A program made the position numbers and the translations under genes. Below, piece by piece: positions 32,140 through 40,570 of a DNA stretch of 40,570 nucleotides (its first letter is position 1; each line of letters begins with the position of its first letter). The stretch is from Marinobacterium_E sp035458585 (GTDB taxonomy: Bacteria > Pseudomonadota > Gammaproteobacteria > Pseudomonadales > Balneatricaceae). The notes beneath the pieces are model-generated. The model made no database searches. It saw only the letters and a program-made list of their open reading frames with translations, and was not told the DNA's origin. The stretch covers positions 1 to 40,570 of the forward strand of contig DATHZN010000040.1 of the NCBI GenBank assembly GCA_035458585.1. The letters are read 5' to 3'.

Positions 32140-34401
32140 ATGGTGAAGGTACGCCAGGAGCAACCGGTTCGGCAGGATGGCTCCGTTGACATAGAGCTTT
32201 GGTTGGAGCGTCTTCAAGCGCAGATCGAGATCAAAGACGCAGGACGTTTTCTAAACGCATGCCAGATTGTGCAGGCGGCAGTTGCTGAAGCGGATGAGAC
32301 CGACGGCGAGCGCACCTTTGAGCAAGGCGCCCTTGTAGTGGGTTTGGAGATGGTGCAGATTTTGGCGGATCTCCAACAAGATGAGGACGCACTTATCGCG
32401 GCCGTCCTCTACCGCTCCGTTCGTGAGGGAAAACTCTCTCTAGAGCGAGTCAAGAGTCGTTTCGGAGGCGCTGTTTCGCGTCTAATTGAGGGTGTTTTGC
32501 AGATGGCGGCCATTGGTAGCCGCAAGAACCCTCGCGACGAGGATCCTGTCCTCGGTAACAGCACGCAGACTGACAATGTTCGCAAAATGCTGGTTGCGAT
32601 GATCGATGATGTGCGCGTTGCACTGATCAAGCTCGCTGAGCGCACCTGTGCAATTCGCGCAGTTAAAAATGCAGATCGCCGCAAGCGCTATCTGGTGGCA
32701 CGCGAAGTATTTGATATTTACGCTCCTCTGGCGCATCGCCTCGGGATCGGGCACATAAAGTGGGAGCTTGAGGACCTCAGCTTCCGCTACCTGAAGCCAA
32801 ACGACTATAAGCATATTGCCGAGCTTCTATCAGAAAAACGTCTTGATCGTCAGCAGTTTATTGATGATGTAGTTACCCTGTTGCGTGCGAAGTTAATCGA
32901 AGCTGACATTGATGGCGACGTTGCGGGTCGTGCTAAGCATATCTATTCGATATGGCGCAAAATGCAGCGTAAAAATATCGAATTCAGTCAGGTGTATGAT
33001 GTACGAGCAGTGCGTATCCTTGTGCCCGAGGTGCGCGATTGTTACACGGTGCTGGGGATAGTCCACGGTCTGTGGCGCAATATTCCGCATGAGTTTGATG
33101 ACTACGTCGCATCGCCCAAGCCAAACGGTTACCGCTCCCTCCACACTGCTGTATTTGGTCCTGAGAGTAAGGCGCTGGAAATTCAGATCCGGACCTACCA
33201 GATGCATGAGGAGGCTGAGCTGGGAGTCTGTGCTCACCACCTCTACAAAGGTACAGATGTCGCTAGTCGCCAAGATGGCTACGAAGAGAAAATCTCTTGG
33301 TTGCGCCAGGTACTTGAGTGGCATGATGATCTGGGCGAGACGGAATCAATTGGTGACATGTTGCGAGGTGACGTAGCTCAGGACCGCGTCTATGTTTTCA
33401 CCCCTGATGGCCATGTAATTGACCTCCCGGCAGGTGCAACACCTGTGGACTTTGCCTATCGGGTTCATACCGAAATCGGCCATCGGTGCCGCGGAGCACG
33501 TATCTCGGGTCGCATAGTGCCGCTCAACCGCCGGCTGCAGACCGGCGATCAGGTTGAAGTGATGACCGCACGAGAGGAGCGCCCGAGCCGTGATTGGCTC
33601 AATGCTAACCTTGGGTTTGTCTACACCTCACGAGCCCGAGCCAAGATAGCCCACTGGTTTAAGACCCAGGCACGCGAGCAGAACGCTGATGCTGGTAAGG
33701 ATATGATCCTCAAAGAGTTTAAGCGTCTTGCGCTCAATACCAGTGATATGGATCTGGAGGCGATCGCAAAGGGGCTCAAGTTCAGTTCGGAAGAGGACAT
33801 GTTTGCTGCCGTGGGTGCTGGAGATCTGCGTATATCGCAGGTAATCAATGCGGCGCAGGCGAGAGAAGAGAAGGCAGAGCGCGATTCTCAACTAGATCTG
33901 GAGATTCCGACGACACGGCCGCGCAAACCAAAAGCGACCTCCTCAGGTGTCAGTATTCTGGGAGTTGGTAACCTGATGACCCAGTTTGCCAGCTGTTGCA
34001 AACCAGTACCCGGTGATTCGATCGCAGGGTTTATTACCCAAGGGCGGGGAGTTTCAATTCATCGCTACGATTGTGCAGAGCTTGAGCGATTAAGAGAGCG
34101 TGAGGCCAACCGTATACTCGATGTGGATTGGGATGATGGCGCGGAGATCGCCTATCCGGTTGATGTGGTTATTGAGGCCTTCGATCGTTCAGGTCTGCTT
34201 CGGGATGTGATGGTCATTCTGGCCAACGAAAAGGTCAATGTGCTGGGTGCCAATACCCACACAGACCGTCAGAGCAATCAAGCCCACCTGGAGTTGACCT
34301 TGGAGATAGGGCGTCTTGATAAACTGGGTAAGGTCATGGACAAGATCAATCAGATCCCGAACGTTAACGATGTCCACCGTAAACGCACGGGTGTGCATTG
34401 A
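32140..34401 (+). CDS. relA: (p)ppGpp synthetase RelA
   Basis: 753 residues, the stringent-response alarmone synthetase. The N-terminal domain is hydrolase-like but lacks the HD motif (ALIAAVLYRSVREGKLSLER), as in RelA rather than SpoT. The synthetase domain has KHIYSIWRKMQRKNIEFSQV, YDVRAVRILVPEVRDCYTVL and YVASPKPNGYRSLHTAVFGP; the TGS domain is YVFTPDGHVIDLPAGATPVD; then the cysteine segment CCKPVPGDSIAGF and a C-terminal ACT domain (EAFDRSGLLRDVMVILANEK). The ATG at 32140 gives the usual MV-V N-terminus; the longer frame upstream has no support. Confidence 0.95.
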   Translation: MVKVRQEQPVRQDGSVDIELWLERLQAQIEIKDAGRFLNACQIVQAAVAEADETDGERTFEQGALVVGLEMVQILADLQQDEDALIAAVLYRSVREGKLSLERVKSRFGGAVSRLIEGVLQMAAIGSRKNPRDEDPVLGNSTQTDNVRKMLVAMIDDVRVALIKLAERTCAIRAVKNADRRKRYLVAREVFDIYAPLAHRLGIGHIKWELEDLSFRYLKPNDYKHIAELLSEKRLDRQQFIDDVVTLLRAKLIEADIDGDVAGRAKHIYSIWRKMQRKNIEFSQVYDVRAVRILVPEVRDCYTVLGIVHGLWRNIPHEFDDYVASPKPNGYRSLHTAVFGPESKALEIQIRTYQMHEEAELGVCAHHLYKGTDVASRQDGYEEKISWLRQVLEWHDDLGETESIGDMLRGDVAQDRVYVFTPDGHVIDLPAGATPVDFAYRVHTEIGHRCRGARISGRIVPLNRRLQTGDQVEVMTAREERPSRDWLNANLGFVYTSRARAKIAHWFKTQAREQNADAGKDMILKEFKRLALNTSDMDLEAIAKGLKFSSEEDMFAAVGAGDLRISQVINAAQAREEKAERDSQLDLEIPTTRPRKPKATSSGVSILGVGNLMTQFASCCKPVPGDSIAGFITQGRGVSIHRYDCAELERLREREANRILDVDWDDGAEIAYPVDVVIEAFDRSGLLRDVMVILANEKVNVLGANTHTDRQSNQAHLELTLEIGRLDKLGKVMDKINQIPNVNDVHRKRTGVH

Positions 34402-35210
34402 TGAGTCAATTTAACCTTCAGGACCTGATCTACCTGATGTCACGGTTGCGCGACCCCGATGGCGGCTGCCCTTGGGATCTGCAGCAGGATTTTGCCAGTA
34501 TTGTCCCGCATACCTTGGAAGAGGCTTATGAAGTGGCGGACACCATCGAGCGGGAGGATTGGAGCCACTTAAAGGACGAACTCGGAGATCTCCTTTTTCA
34601 GGTTATCTTTTATGCGCAGTTAGGTCGCGAGCGTTCGCTCTTTGATATGGAGCAGATCATCGATCAGCTGGTGAGCAAGCTGGTACGTCGACATCCTCAT
34701 GTATTCCCCGAAGGTCAACTTAGAGGCGAATCGCGCACAACTCAGATCGAATCTGATCAGGTGAACCGCCAGTGGGAGGCGATTAAGTCTCAGGAGCGGG
34801 AGCAGAAGTCTCGCGCTGGTGTGCTCGACGAGGTGCCCATCGCGCTGCCGGCATTGAGTCGCGCGGCCAAACTGCAGAAACGCGCTGCCGGAGTTGGCTT
34901 TGACTGGGCAGACGCGAGCGATGTCCTGGATAAAATCGAAGAGGAGATTGCAGAGCTCAGGCAGGCTATGAGTGCCGGTAATGATGCGGCAGTGGCTGAT
35001 GAGATGGGTGACTTGCTGTTCGCGCAGGTTAACCTTGCACGCAAGCTAGGTGTCAATGCTGAGCAAGCGGTGCGTGCGACCAACTCTAAATTTGAACAAC
35101 GCTTTAACTATATAGAAGCTCAAGTGAGAGCCTCTGGGAAGCCCTGGAGCGCATTCACGCTGGAGCAGCTTGATCATTGGTGGGATCAGGCGAAACAACT
35201 GGAGTCCTGA
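34401..35210 (+). CDS. mazG: Nucleoside triphosphate pyrophosphohydrolase MazG
   Basis: 269 residues with two MazG domains. Motifs are LRDPDGGCPWDLQQDF, SIVPHTLEEAYEVADTIE, HLKDELGDLLFQVIFYAQLG and, in the second half, KIEEEIAELRQAMSAGND and ADEMGDLLFAQVNLARKLG. It hydrolyses NTPs and dNTPs and is linked to lowering ppGpp effects. The ATG at 34401 shares one base with the relA stop; a TTG three bases earlier is also possible. relA-mazG adjacency is common. Confidence 0.95.
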   Translation: MSQFNLQDLIYLMSRLRDPDGGCPWDLQQDFASIVPHTLEEAYEVADTIEREDWSHLKDELGDLLFQVIFYAQLGRERSLFDMEQIIDQLVSKLVRRHPHVFPEGQLRGESRTTQIESDQVNRQWEAIKSQEREQKSRAGVLDEVPIALPALSRAAKLQKRAAGVGFDWADASDVLDKIEEEIAELRQAMSAGNDAAVADEMGDLLFAQVNLARKLGVNAEQAVRATNSKFEQRFNYIEAQVRASGKPWSAFTLEQLDHWWDQAKQLES

Positions 35211-35243
35211 CCTTCCCCTCTTTGAGTCCTGTTGGAGATTAAC

Positions 35244-37847
35244 ATGAGTAGTTTGCACGAAGACCTTCGCGATGATGTCCGCCGATTAGGAGACAGCCTT
35301 GGCCGGACAATCGCAGACGATCTTGGTTCTGATATGGTCGATACGATTGAGCAGATTCGCTTTTTAGCAAAGGAGGGACGAAGCACCGGTCATAATGAGG
35401 CCCTTCAGGCCCACCTTTCGCTTCTTGATGATGAGTCACTGTTGCCGGTTGCCCGGGCGTTCACTCAATTCCTCAATCTCGCAAATATCGCTGAGGAGCA
35501 TCATCGAATTCGCCGCTACAAACAGAGAGCCGGCGAGAAGAATCGGGACGAAATAGAACCGCTGATTGCTGAGTTACGTGACGGCGGTGTGGATGATGCA
35601 CTTATCGCAGAGACAATTAGCCAGATGAATATTGATCTGGTTTTGACGGCTCACCCCACCGAGGTAAATCGACGAACGCTGATTAATAAATTTGATCAGG
35701 TGATGGACTGTCTCAAAGCGCTTGATCACGGAATCGATATCGGCACCCGTCTTGATGAATTAATTAGTCAGATCTGGCACACCAACGAAATTCGCCAGCA
35801 ACGTCCCACGCCAGTGGACGAGGCGAAGTGGGGCTTCACTGTCATTGAGAATTCGCTCTGGCAAGCTATTCCCAAGTATCTTAAGCAGCTCGACCAGCAG
35901 ATGCAGTCGCATCTTGGGCAGCATCTGCCGCTAAACTGCTCACCGATCCGCTTCTCATCCTGGATGGGCGGGGATCGCGATGGCAACCCAAATGTTACGG
36001 CTAAAGTGACGCGCGAAGTACTGTTACTGGCTCGTTGGCAGGCGGCTGCTCTCTACTACAAGGATGTCGATCAGCTGCGTTCGGAATTGTCGATGTCCAG
36101 AGCCAGCGCGGAGCTGCGAGCTCAGGTAAGTGAGAATTGTGCTGAGCCTTACCGGGAGTTGCTGGGTAGGCTACGCACCCGCTTAGAGCAGACGCGCGAT
36201 GGCATAGAGGATTGCTTACTAGGGCGCCCTTGCGATCCACAACAGTGGGTTGCTTCAACTGAGGAGATTTTGCGGCCGCTTGAGCTCTGTCATCGCTCGC
36301 TATGTGAGTCTGGACTGCGTCTGATTGCTGCTGGAAAGCTTGAAGATTTAATTCGTCGAGTGGCATGCTTTGGGGCGACGCTGGTGCGTTTGGACATAAG
36401 ACAGAACTCCGAAGTACACGCTGGAGTCATTCAGGAGATCTGCCAGCATTATGGACTGGGTGATTACCTCCAGTGGAGTGAAGCGGAGAAACAAGCTTTC
36501 CTGTTGCGAGAACTTGAATCAAAGCGTCCCCTCATTCCCCGTGACTGGACGCCAAGCCCGGTTACTGCAGAGGCTCTCGATACCTTTAAAGTGGTCGCTC
36601 AGACCTCACCCGAAGCACTTCACTCCTATGTCATATCGATGGCAGGTGAACCCTCTGATGTACTGAGCGTGATTCTCTGTCTTAAAGAGCAGGGGATAGA
36701 CTATAACATCCCAATTGCGCCGCTCTTCGAAACCCTTGCTGATCTTGAAAATGCCCAGTCGTGTATTGAACAGTTGCTGTCGATCCCCTGGTATGCAAAC
36801 TACATTGGTGGCCATCAGGAGGTGATGATTGGCTACTCTGATTCATCCAAGGATGCGGGTCAGTTGGCAGCTGCTTGGGGCCAGTATCGTGCACAGGCAG
36901 CGCTCTCAGCTCTGTGTCAGCGTCGTGGCGTTCATCTGACACTCTTCCATGGTCGTGGAGGCACTGTCGGTCGTGGCGGCGGCCCGAGCCATACCGCGAT
37001 TCTCTCGCAGCCACCTGGCTCAGTAGCGGGTAGCATGCGTGTGACTGAACAAGGAGAGATGATTCGCTTCAAGTTCGGTGTACCGGAACTGGCTGTGCGT
37101 AACTTATCGCTCTATACCAATGCCGTACTACAGGCGACCCTCGCACCATCGGGTGCCCCAGAACCCGAGTGGGCTGCTTGCATGGATGAGCTGGCGCAAG
37201 TGGGCCTCAAGTCCTATCGAGCCGTGGTTCGCGAGGATCCATTGTTTGTTCCCTACTTTCGAGCCGCGACACCAGAGCAGGAGTTGGGTAAACTGCCATT
37301 GGGGTCACGGCCGACCAAACGGAAAGTAGATGGTGGGGTTGAGAGTTTACGGGCGATACCCTGGATCTTCGCCTGGACGCAGAATCGGTTGATGTTGCCT
37401 GCCTGGTTGGGTTCTGACACAGCTCTGGCTTCGGCTATAGAGCAGGGCAAACAGCCGTTGCTGAGTGAAATGTACGAGCGCTGGCCCTTCTTTCGGTCTT
37501 ACATTGAGCTGCTTGAGATGCTAATGGCTAAGACCGACGCGCAGATTTCGGCCTACTACGAAAAGCGTCTGGTATCGACTGAGCTAGGTGTGCTCGGTTC
37601 TAGTTTGCGTCAACGATTGGTAGAGATGCAGCGGCTAGTGTTGCAGATGAAACAGCAAACTGAACTGCTTGAACTCAGTCCCAAGATTAAAGAGTCGATC
37701 GAGGTTCGTAACCCCTATCTCGATCCACTGCACTTCCTCCAGGCCGAGCTGCTGTATCGAGATCGCAATCACCCTGAGGAGCAATTAGAGCAGGCGTTGA
37801 TGGTAACAATCGCCGGCATTTCGGCGGGAATGCGCAATACCGGCTAA
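35244..37847 (+). CDS. ppc: Phosphoenolpyruvate carboxylase
   Basis: 867 residues. It carboxylates PEP to oxaloacetate, refilling the TCA cycle. Catalytic histidine motif VLTAHPTEVNRRTLINKF, GGDRDGNPNVT, GYSDSSKDAGQLAAAW, and the glycine-rich loop FHGRGGTVGRGGGPSHTAIL followed by QPPGSVAGSMRVTEQGEMIR are intact, and the protein ends with the usual R-NTG. The ATG at 35244 has GGAG six bases upstream. It stands apart from mazG by 33 bases. Confidence 0.98.
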   Translation: MSSLHEDLRDDVRRLGDSLGRTIADDLGSDMVDTIEQIRFLAKEGRSTGHNEALQAHLSLLDDESLLPVARAFTQFLNLANIAEEHHRIRRYKQRAGEKNRDEIEPLIAELRDGGVDDALIAETISQMNIDLVLTAHPTEVNRRTLINKFDQVMDCLKALDHGIDIGTRLDELISQIWHTNEIRQQRPTPVDEAKWGFTVIENSLWQAIPKYLKQLDQQMQSHLGQHLPLNCSPIRFSSWMGGDRDGNPNVTAKVTREVLLLARWQAAALYYKDVDQLRSELSMSRASAELRAQVSENCAEPYRELLGRLRTRLEQTRDGIEDCLLGRPCDPQQWVASTEEILRPLELCHRSLCESGLRLIAAGKLEDLIRRVACFGATLVRLDIRQNSEVHAGVIQEICQHYGLGDYLQWSEAEKQAFLLRELESKRPLIPRDWTPSPVTAEALDTFKVVAQTSPEALHSYVISMAGEPSDVLSVILCLKEQGIDYNIPIAPLFETLADLENAQSCIEQLLSIPWYANYIGGHQEVMIGYSDSSKDAGQLAAAWGQYRAQAALSALCQRRGVHLTLFHGRGGTVGRGGGPSHTAILSQPPGSVAGSMRVTEQGEMIRFKFGVPELAVRNLSLYTNAVLQATLAPSGAPEPEWAACMDELAQVGLKSYRAVVREDPLFVPYFRAATPEQELGKLPLGSRPTKRKVDGGVESLRAIPWIFAWTQNRLMLPAWLGSDTALASAIEQGKQPLLSEMYERWPFFRSYIELLEMLMAKTDAQISAYYEKRLVSTELGVLGSSLRQRLVEMQRLVLQMKQQTELLELSPKIKESIEVRNPYLDPLHFLQAELLYRDRNHPEEQLEQALMVTIAGISAGMRNTG

Positions 37848-37929
37848 ATACTCCACAGTAGACTCAAATATACTAGGGTCCAATTGTTATTTATGGCGTG
37901 ATCTTATAAGGTCGATGCAAAATTTTTTA

Positions 37930-37947
37930 GCCGCCCGTGTGGGCGGC
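37930..37947. promoter_or_regulatory. GC-rich hairpin in the ppc-adk gap
   Basis: GCCGCCC, loop GTGT, GGGCGGC, 26 bases before the adk ATG. On the plus strand no T run follows it, so it is not a good ppc terminator; read on the minus strand it is followed by TAAAAAATTTT. It is most likely a structured adk leader. Confidence 0.45.
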
Positions 37948-37972
37948 AAACTACATTTAAGGAGAACAGTTA

Positions 37973-38629
37973 ATGCGTATTATTCTTCTGGGCGCTCCGG
38001 GTGCCGGTAAGGGTACTCAAGCTCAGTACATCACTGAGAAATTTGGCATTCCGCAGATTTCGACAGGTGATATGCTTCGTGCCGCTGTAAAGGCGGGCAC
38101 GCCACTGGGCGTTGAGGCGAAGAAGGTAATGGACGCAGGTGGTCTGGTATCTGACGATATCATCATCGGTCTGGTCAAAGAGCGCATTGCAGAGGCAGAT
38201 TGTGCAAACGGTTTCCTGTTTGATGGTTTCCCTCGCACTATTCCGCAGGCTGATGCGCTCAAAGATGCGGGCGTTCAGCTGGATGCTGTTGTTGAGATCG
38301 ATGTTGCTGATGAGGAAATTATCAAGCGCATGTCAGGTCGCCGTGTTCACCCAGGTTCAGGCCGTACTTACCACATAGTGTTTAATCCTCCAAAGGATGA
38401 AGGTAAGGACGATGTGACTGGCGAAGAGCTAGTACAGCGTGCAGATGATGCGGAAGATACAGTTCGTGCTCGACTTGACGTCTACCATGATCAGACTAAA
38501 CCATTGATTAGTTACTACCGCGGTTGGGTTGAGTCTGACCCAGACAATGCACCGCGCTACGTATACGTGGCGGGTGTAGGGTCAGTCGACGAGATTCGTG
38601 ATCGCGTGTTTTCTGGCCTCGACAGTTAA
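37973..38629 (+). CDS. adk: Adenylate kinase
   Basis: 218 residues, long-form adenylate kinase balancing ATP, ADP and AMP. P-loop GAPGAGKGTQAQYI at residues 7-20, AMP site ISTGDMLRAAVKAGT and LFDGFPRTIPQADAL, LID domain GRRVHPGSGRTYHIVFNPPK (no zinc cysteines), and RADDAEDTVRARLDVYHDQT. AAGGAG lies nine bases before the ATG. A strong terminator follows. Confidence 0.98.
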   Translation: MRIILLGAPGAGKGTQAQYITEKFGIPQISTGDMLRAAVKAGTPLGVEAKKVMDAGGLVSDDIIIGLVKERIAEADCANGFLFDGFPRTIPQADALKDAGVQLDAVVEIDVADEEIIKRMSGRRVHPGSGRTYHIVFNPPKDEGKDDVTGEELVQRADDAEDTVRARLDVYHDQTKPLISYYRGWVESDPDNAPRYVYVAGVGSVDEIRDRVFSGLDS

Positions 38630-38653
38630 CGAGCCTAGCATTTAAAATTGATG

Positions 38654-38677
38654 GGTCGCCCAGTGGCGACCTTTTTT
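38654..38677 (+). terminator. Rho-independent terminator after adk
   Basis: GGTCGCC, loop CAGT, GGCGACC, then six T. It lies 24 bases past the adk stop and 37 bases before the rlmB start. Confidence 0.9.
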
Positions 38678-38714
38678 GTATCTGATGTCCCGCCAACACT
38701 CCCCTGAGGCCGCC

Positions 38715-39449
38715 ATGAAAAACGATTTAGTATTCGGTATCCACGCAGTCACGACACTTTTGATGCGTGATCCGGGGCGTGTACGTAAGCTCTTCATCCT
38801 CAAAGGCCGTGAGGATAGTCGTATGCAGGAGATATTGATTCTGGCGAAGCAGCAGGGGATCAGCATCGAGCCGATCAATAAGCAGCGTCTGGACGAGCGC
38901 ATTGACGGTGTGCATCAGGGCGTTGCAGCAGAGGTGAAATCAGCGCCACAGCTCGGCGACAAAGAGTTGGATTTGCTGCTACAAGAGCAAGCCTCTGCGC
39001 CACTGTTTCTGGTATTGGATGGTGTAACCGACCCCCATAACCTTGGCGCTTGTCTACGTACTGCGGATGCAGCAGGTGTCACAGCCGTTATAGCGCCAAG
39101 AGATAAATCTGCGCCGCTCAATGCCACTGCCTCAAAAGTCGCCTGTGGTGCGGCGGAGGTGCTGCCCTACTTTCAGGTTACCAATCTGGCTCGTACCTTG
39201 GAAAAACTGCAGCAGGCCGGTATCTGGGTGGTTGGAACTGCTGGCGAAGCCGAACAATCACTTTACCAAGCGAACCTTGCTGGGCCATTAGCTTTGGTGA
39301 TGGGCGCAGAAGGTAAGGGCATGCGAAGACTAACACGTGAGCACTGTGATCTGCTGGTTAACATTCCGATGGCAGGTGAGGTGAGTAGCCTCAACGTCTC
39401 AGTAGCCACTGGGGTCGCTCTGTTTGAGATTGTGCGGCAGCGTGCGTGA
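38715..39449 (+). CDS. rlmB: 23S rRNA (guanosine-2'-O)-methyltransferase RlmB
   Basis: 244 residues, a SPOUT methyltransferase modifying G2251 of 23S rRNA. The N-terminal substrate-binding part (VFGIHAVTTLLMRDPGRVRK) precedes the knot fold with DPHNLGACLRTADAAGVTAV, NATASKVACGAAEVLPYFQV, LVMGAEGKGMRRLTREHCDL and VNIPMAGEVSSLNVSVATGV. The ATG at 38715 has GAGG about five bases upstream; an earlier in-frame start lies in the adk terminator. Confidence 0.96.
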   Translation: MKNDLVFGIHAVTTLLMRDPGRVRKLFILKGREDSRMQEILILAKQQGISIEPINKQRLDERIDGVHQGVAAEVKSAPQLGDKELDLLLQEQASAPLFLVLDGVTDPHNLGACLRTADAAGVTAVIAPRDKSAPLNATASKVACGAAEVLPYFQVTNLARTLEKLQQAGIWVVGTAGEAEQSLYQANLAGPLALVMGAEGKGMRRLTREHCDLLVNIPMAGEVSSLNVSVATGVALFEIVRQRA

Positions 39450-39476
39450 TCGCCGCCGCCGTTCCCCGAATTTGTA

Positions 39477-39842
39477 TCATTTTGTCGTTTTGAGTCTCTC
39501 TTGATATGGTGGCCAGCCCAAGGGTTTCCCACCCAGAAGGTGTAGGTGAATATGGTAGACAGTCTGACCACCGTCCTCATTGCAATTCATGACTGTCCGA
39601 TAGCCTGTCTGCGCAAAGCCCTGTTGTTCAGCAATCTTAGCTGCAGCTAGACTCAGCGCCCCAAGTGCCGATTTATCGCTCTCGTCGGCACTGTTCAGCG
39701 TGGCGATATGCTTGCGCGGAATGATCAGTGCGTGGGTCGGTGCCTGAGGATTTATATCGTTGAATGCAATGACTTCATCATCCTCGTATATACGGTTCGC
39801 CGGGATCTCACCAGCGATAATTTTACAGAAGAGACAATCCAT
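39477..39842 (-). CDS. hinT: HIT-family purine nucleoside phosphoramidase-like protein (HinT)
   Basis: 121 residues. HIT proteins hydrolyse nucleotide phosphoramidates and related compounds. CLFCKIIAGEIPANRIYEDD begins the fold, PTHALIIPRKHIATL follows, and the catalytic triad is HIHLHLLGGKPLGWPP. It lies nine bases after the TPR-like gene on the same strand and is convergent with rlmB. The symbol rests on family similarity. Confidence 0.9.
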   Translation of the reverse strand: MDCLFCKIIAGEIPANRIYEDDEVIAFNDINPQAPTHALIIPRKHIATLNSADESDKSALGALSLAAAKIAEQQGFAQTGYRTVMNCNEDGGQTVYHIHLHLLGGKPLGWPPYQERLKTTK

Positions 39843-39850
39843 CTCTGTGG

Positions 39851-40570
39851 TTACTCCTTAGCGATGAGTGGTTCGAGCGGAGAGTGCGGAACCGAATAAT
39901 AGCGAGTCTCAAGGACTTTCAGCTCAGGTCTGTCGGGCGTCTCCTGAGGAGATAATGCCCGTTGAGCCGTGAGGGTGTAAAGCGACTTCAGATTCGACTG
40001 AATCTGTGCAAAGCTGGGATGGGTCGAGAAAGCCGTTTGCAGCAGTTCTATAGCCTCACCAAGTTCACCTTCCGCCGCTGCATTCGCAGCCTGATTGTTA
40101 TAGAGCTCAGCCACCTCAGGGAAACGTGCTAACGCAGAGGCGAGTAGCGCTCTGGATTCGGCGTAGCGCTCTTGTCTGGTCAGAAGGCTTGAGTGCAACA
40201 AAATTAGATCGACGGAATTGGGTTCCAGTGTCAGCATCTCTCGACTGAGAAGCGTCGCTTCGATCATGTCGCTACTATCAGCCAAGAGCTGTACTGCCTG
40301 AATGCGGTCCTCCACCGCGATAGTGCGCTGGAGCTTTAGCTCTGGTGAGGCGCTTATTAATGGCTCCTCTACCTCGTAAGGCTGATCGGTTTCACCCAGA
40401 GCGACAGCCCGTTGCCAGTTGAGCCAGCGGCGAAGTTCTGCGATTCGGTGCTGCAGGTCGACCTGATCAACTTCAATCGGTGCAATGAAGAGTGGTCCCT
40501 TGTCTTTGCTCTGCTGCTCGGAGCAGGAGGCCAGTGTCGGGTCGCAGACCTGAGCCAGGTTCTGATTCTG
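39851..40570 (-). CDS. TPR-like protein (C-terminal part, runs off the window)
   Basis: At least 239 residues; the frame stays open to the last base of the window, so the start lies outside it. A GTG at 40315 is only an internal codon. The visible part begins with a polar segment containing VCDPTLASCSEQQSKDKGP, a helix HRIAELRRWLNWQRAVALGE, then TPR-like helix pairs (SDMIEATLLSREMLTLEPNS, YAESRALLASALARFPEVAE, LGEAIELLQTAFSTHPSFAQ). The C-terminal tail is unstructured-looking. The product probably acts as a scaffold or assembly protein; its function is unknown. The HIT gene follows in nine bases. Confidence 0.75.
   Translation of the reverse strand, partial: QNQNLAQVCDPTLASCSEQQSKDKGPLFIAPIEVDQVDLQHRIAELRRWLNWQRAVALGETDQPYEVEEPLISASPELKLQRTIAVEDRIQAVQLLADSSDMIEATLLSREMLTLEPNSVDLILLHSSLLTRQERYAESRALLASALARFPEVAELYNNQAANAAAEGELGEAIELLQTAFSTHPSFAQIQSNLKSLYTLTAQRALSPQETPDRPELKVLETRYYSVPHSPLEPLIAKE

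Overview
The window comes from the chromosome of a gammaproteobacterium of the Pseudomonadales/Cellvibrionales type, probably marine. The evidence is gene order: nadB divergent from an algU/rpoE-mucA-mucC-mucD cluster, then lepA-lepB-DUF4845-rnc-era-recO-pdxJ-acpS, then cysM-relA-mazG, is the Pseudomonas-like arrangement, and the proteins match those families along their whole length. The sequence alone does not fix a genus. No rRNA, tRNA or CRISPR array was seen.

Left edge (1-5892): the 3' half of nadC, a convergent argO-GNAT pair, one small unrecognised gene, and an accessory zone. That zone is a complete IS66-family insertion sequence (2603-5068; tnpA, tnpB, tnpC; 24-bp ends) bracketed by two inverted copies of a two-module palindromic repeat. 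The element has no target-site duplication, and its right end touches one repeat module exactly.

PQQ island (5893-18046): a soluble PQQ-type sugar/sorbosone dehydrogenase with a small cytochrome c, a divergent LysR regulator, a stand-alone pqqA, a four-gene PQQ-associated ABC transporter set (binding protein, beta-propeller, permease, ATPase) on the minus strand, and pqqA-pqqB-pqqC-pqqD-pqqE followed by an S9 peptidase. Cofactor synthesis, a cofactor-using periplasmic enzyme, its likely electron acceptor and a PedA1A2BC-like transporter (linked to lanthanide use in Pseudomonas putida) therefore lie together. Two near-identical pqqA genes, each followed by a strong hairpin, are the most unusual feature.

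Envelope-stress and core region (18189-31020): a Rap1a-like secreted protein, sdhE-ygfX, nadB, then rpoE behind a textbook sigma-E promoter. The anti-sigma gene appears to fuse MucA to only the C-terminal domain of MucB; rseC and mucD follow and end at a clear terminator. Next come lepA, lepB, a DUF4845 gene, rnc, era, recO, pdxJ and acpS in a tight run.

Right part (31021-40570): cysM, relA, mazG, ppc, adk with a terminator, rlmB, then on the minus strand a HIT protein and the 3' part of a TPR-like gene that runs off the window. Except for the IS66 zone, the PQQ island and the fused anti-sigma gene, this is ordinary housekeeping sequence.
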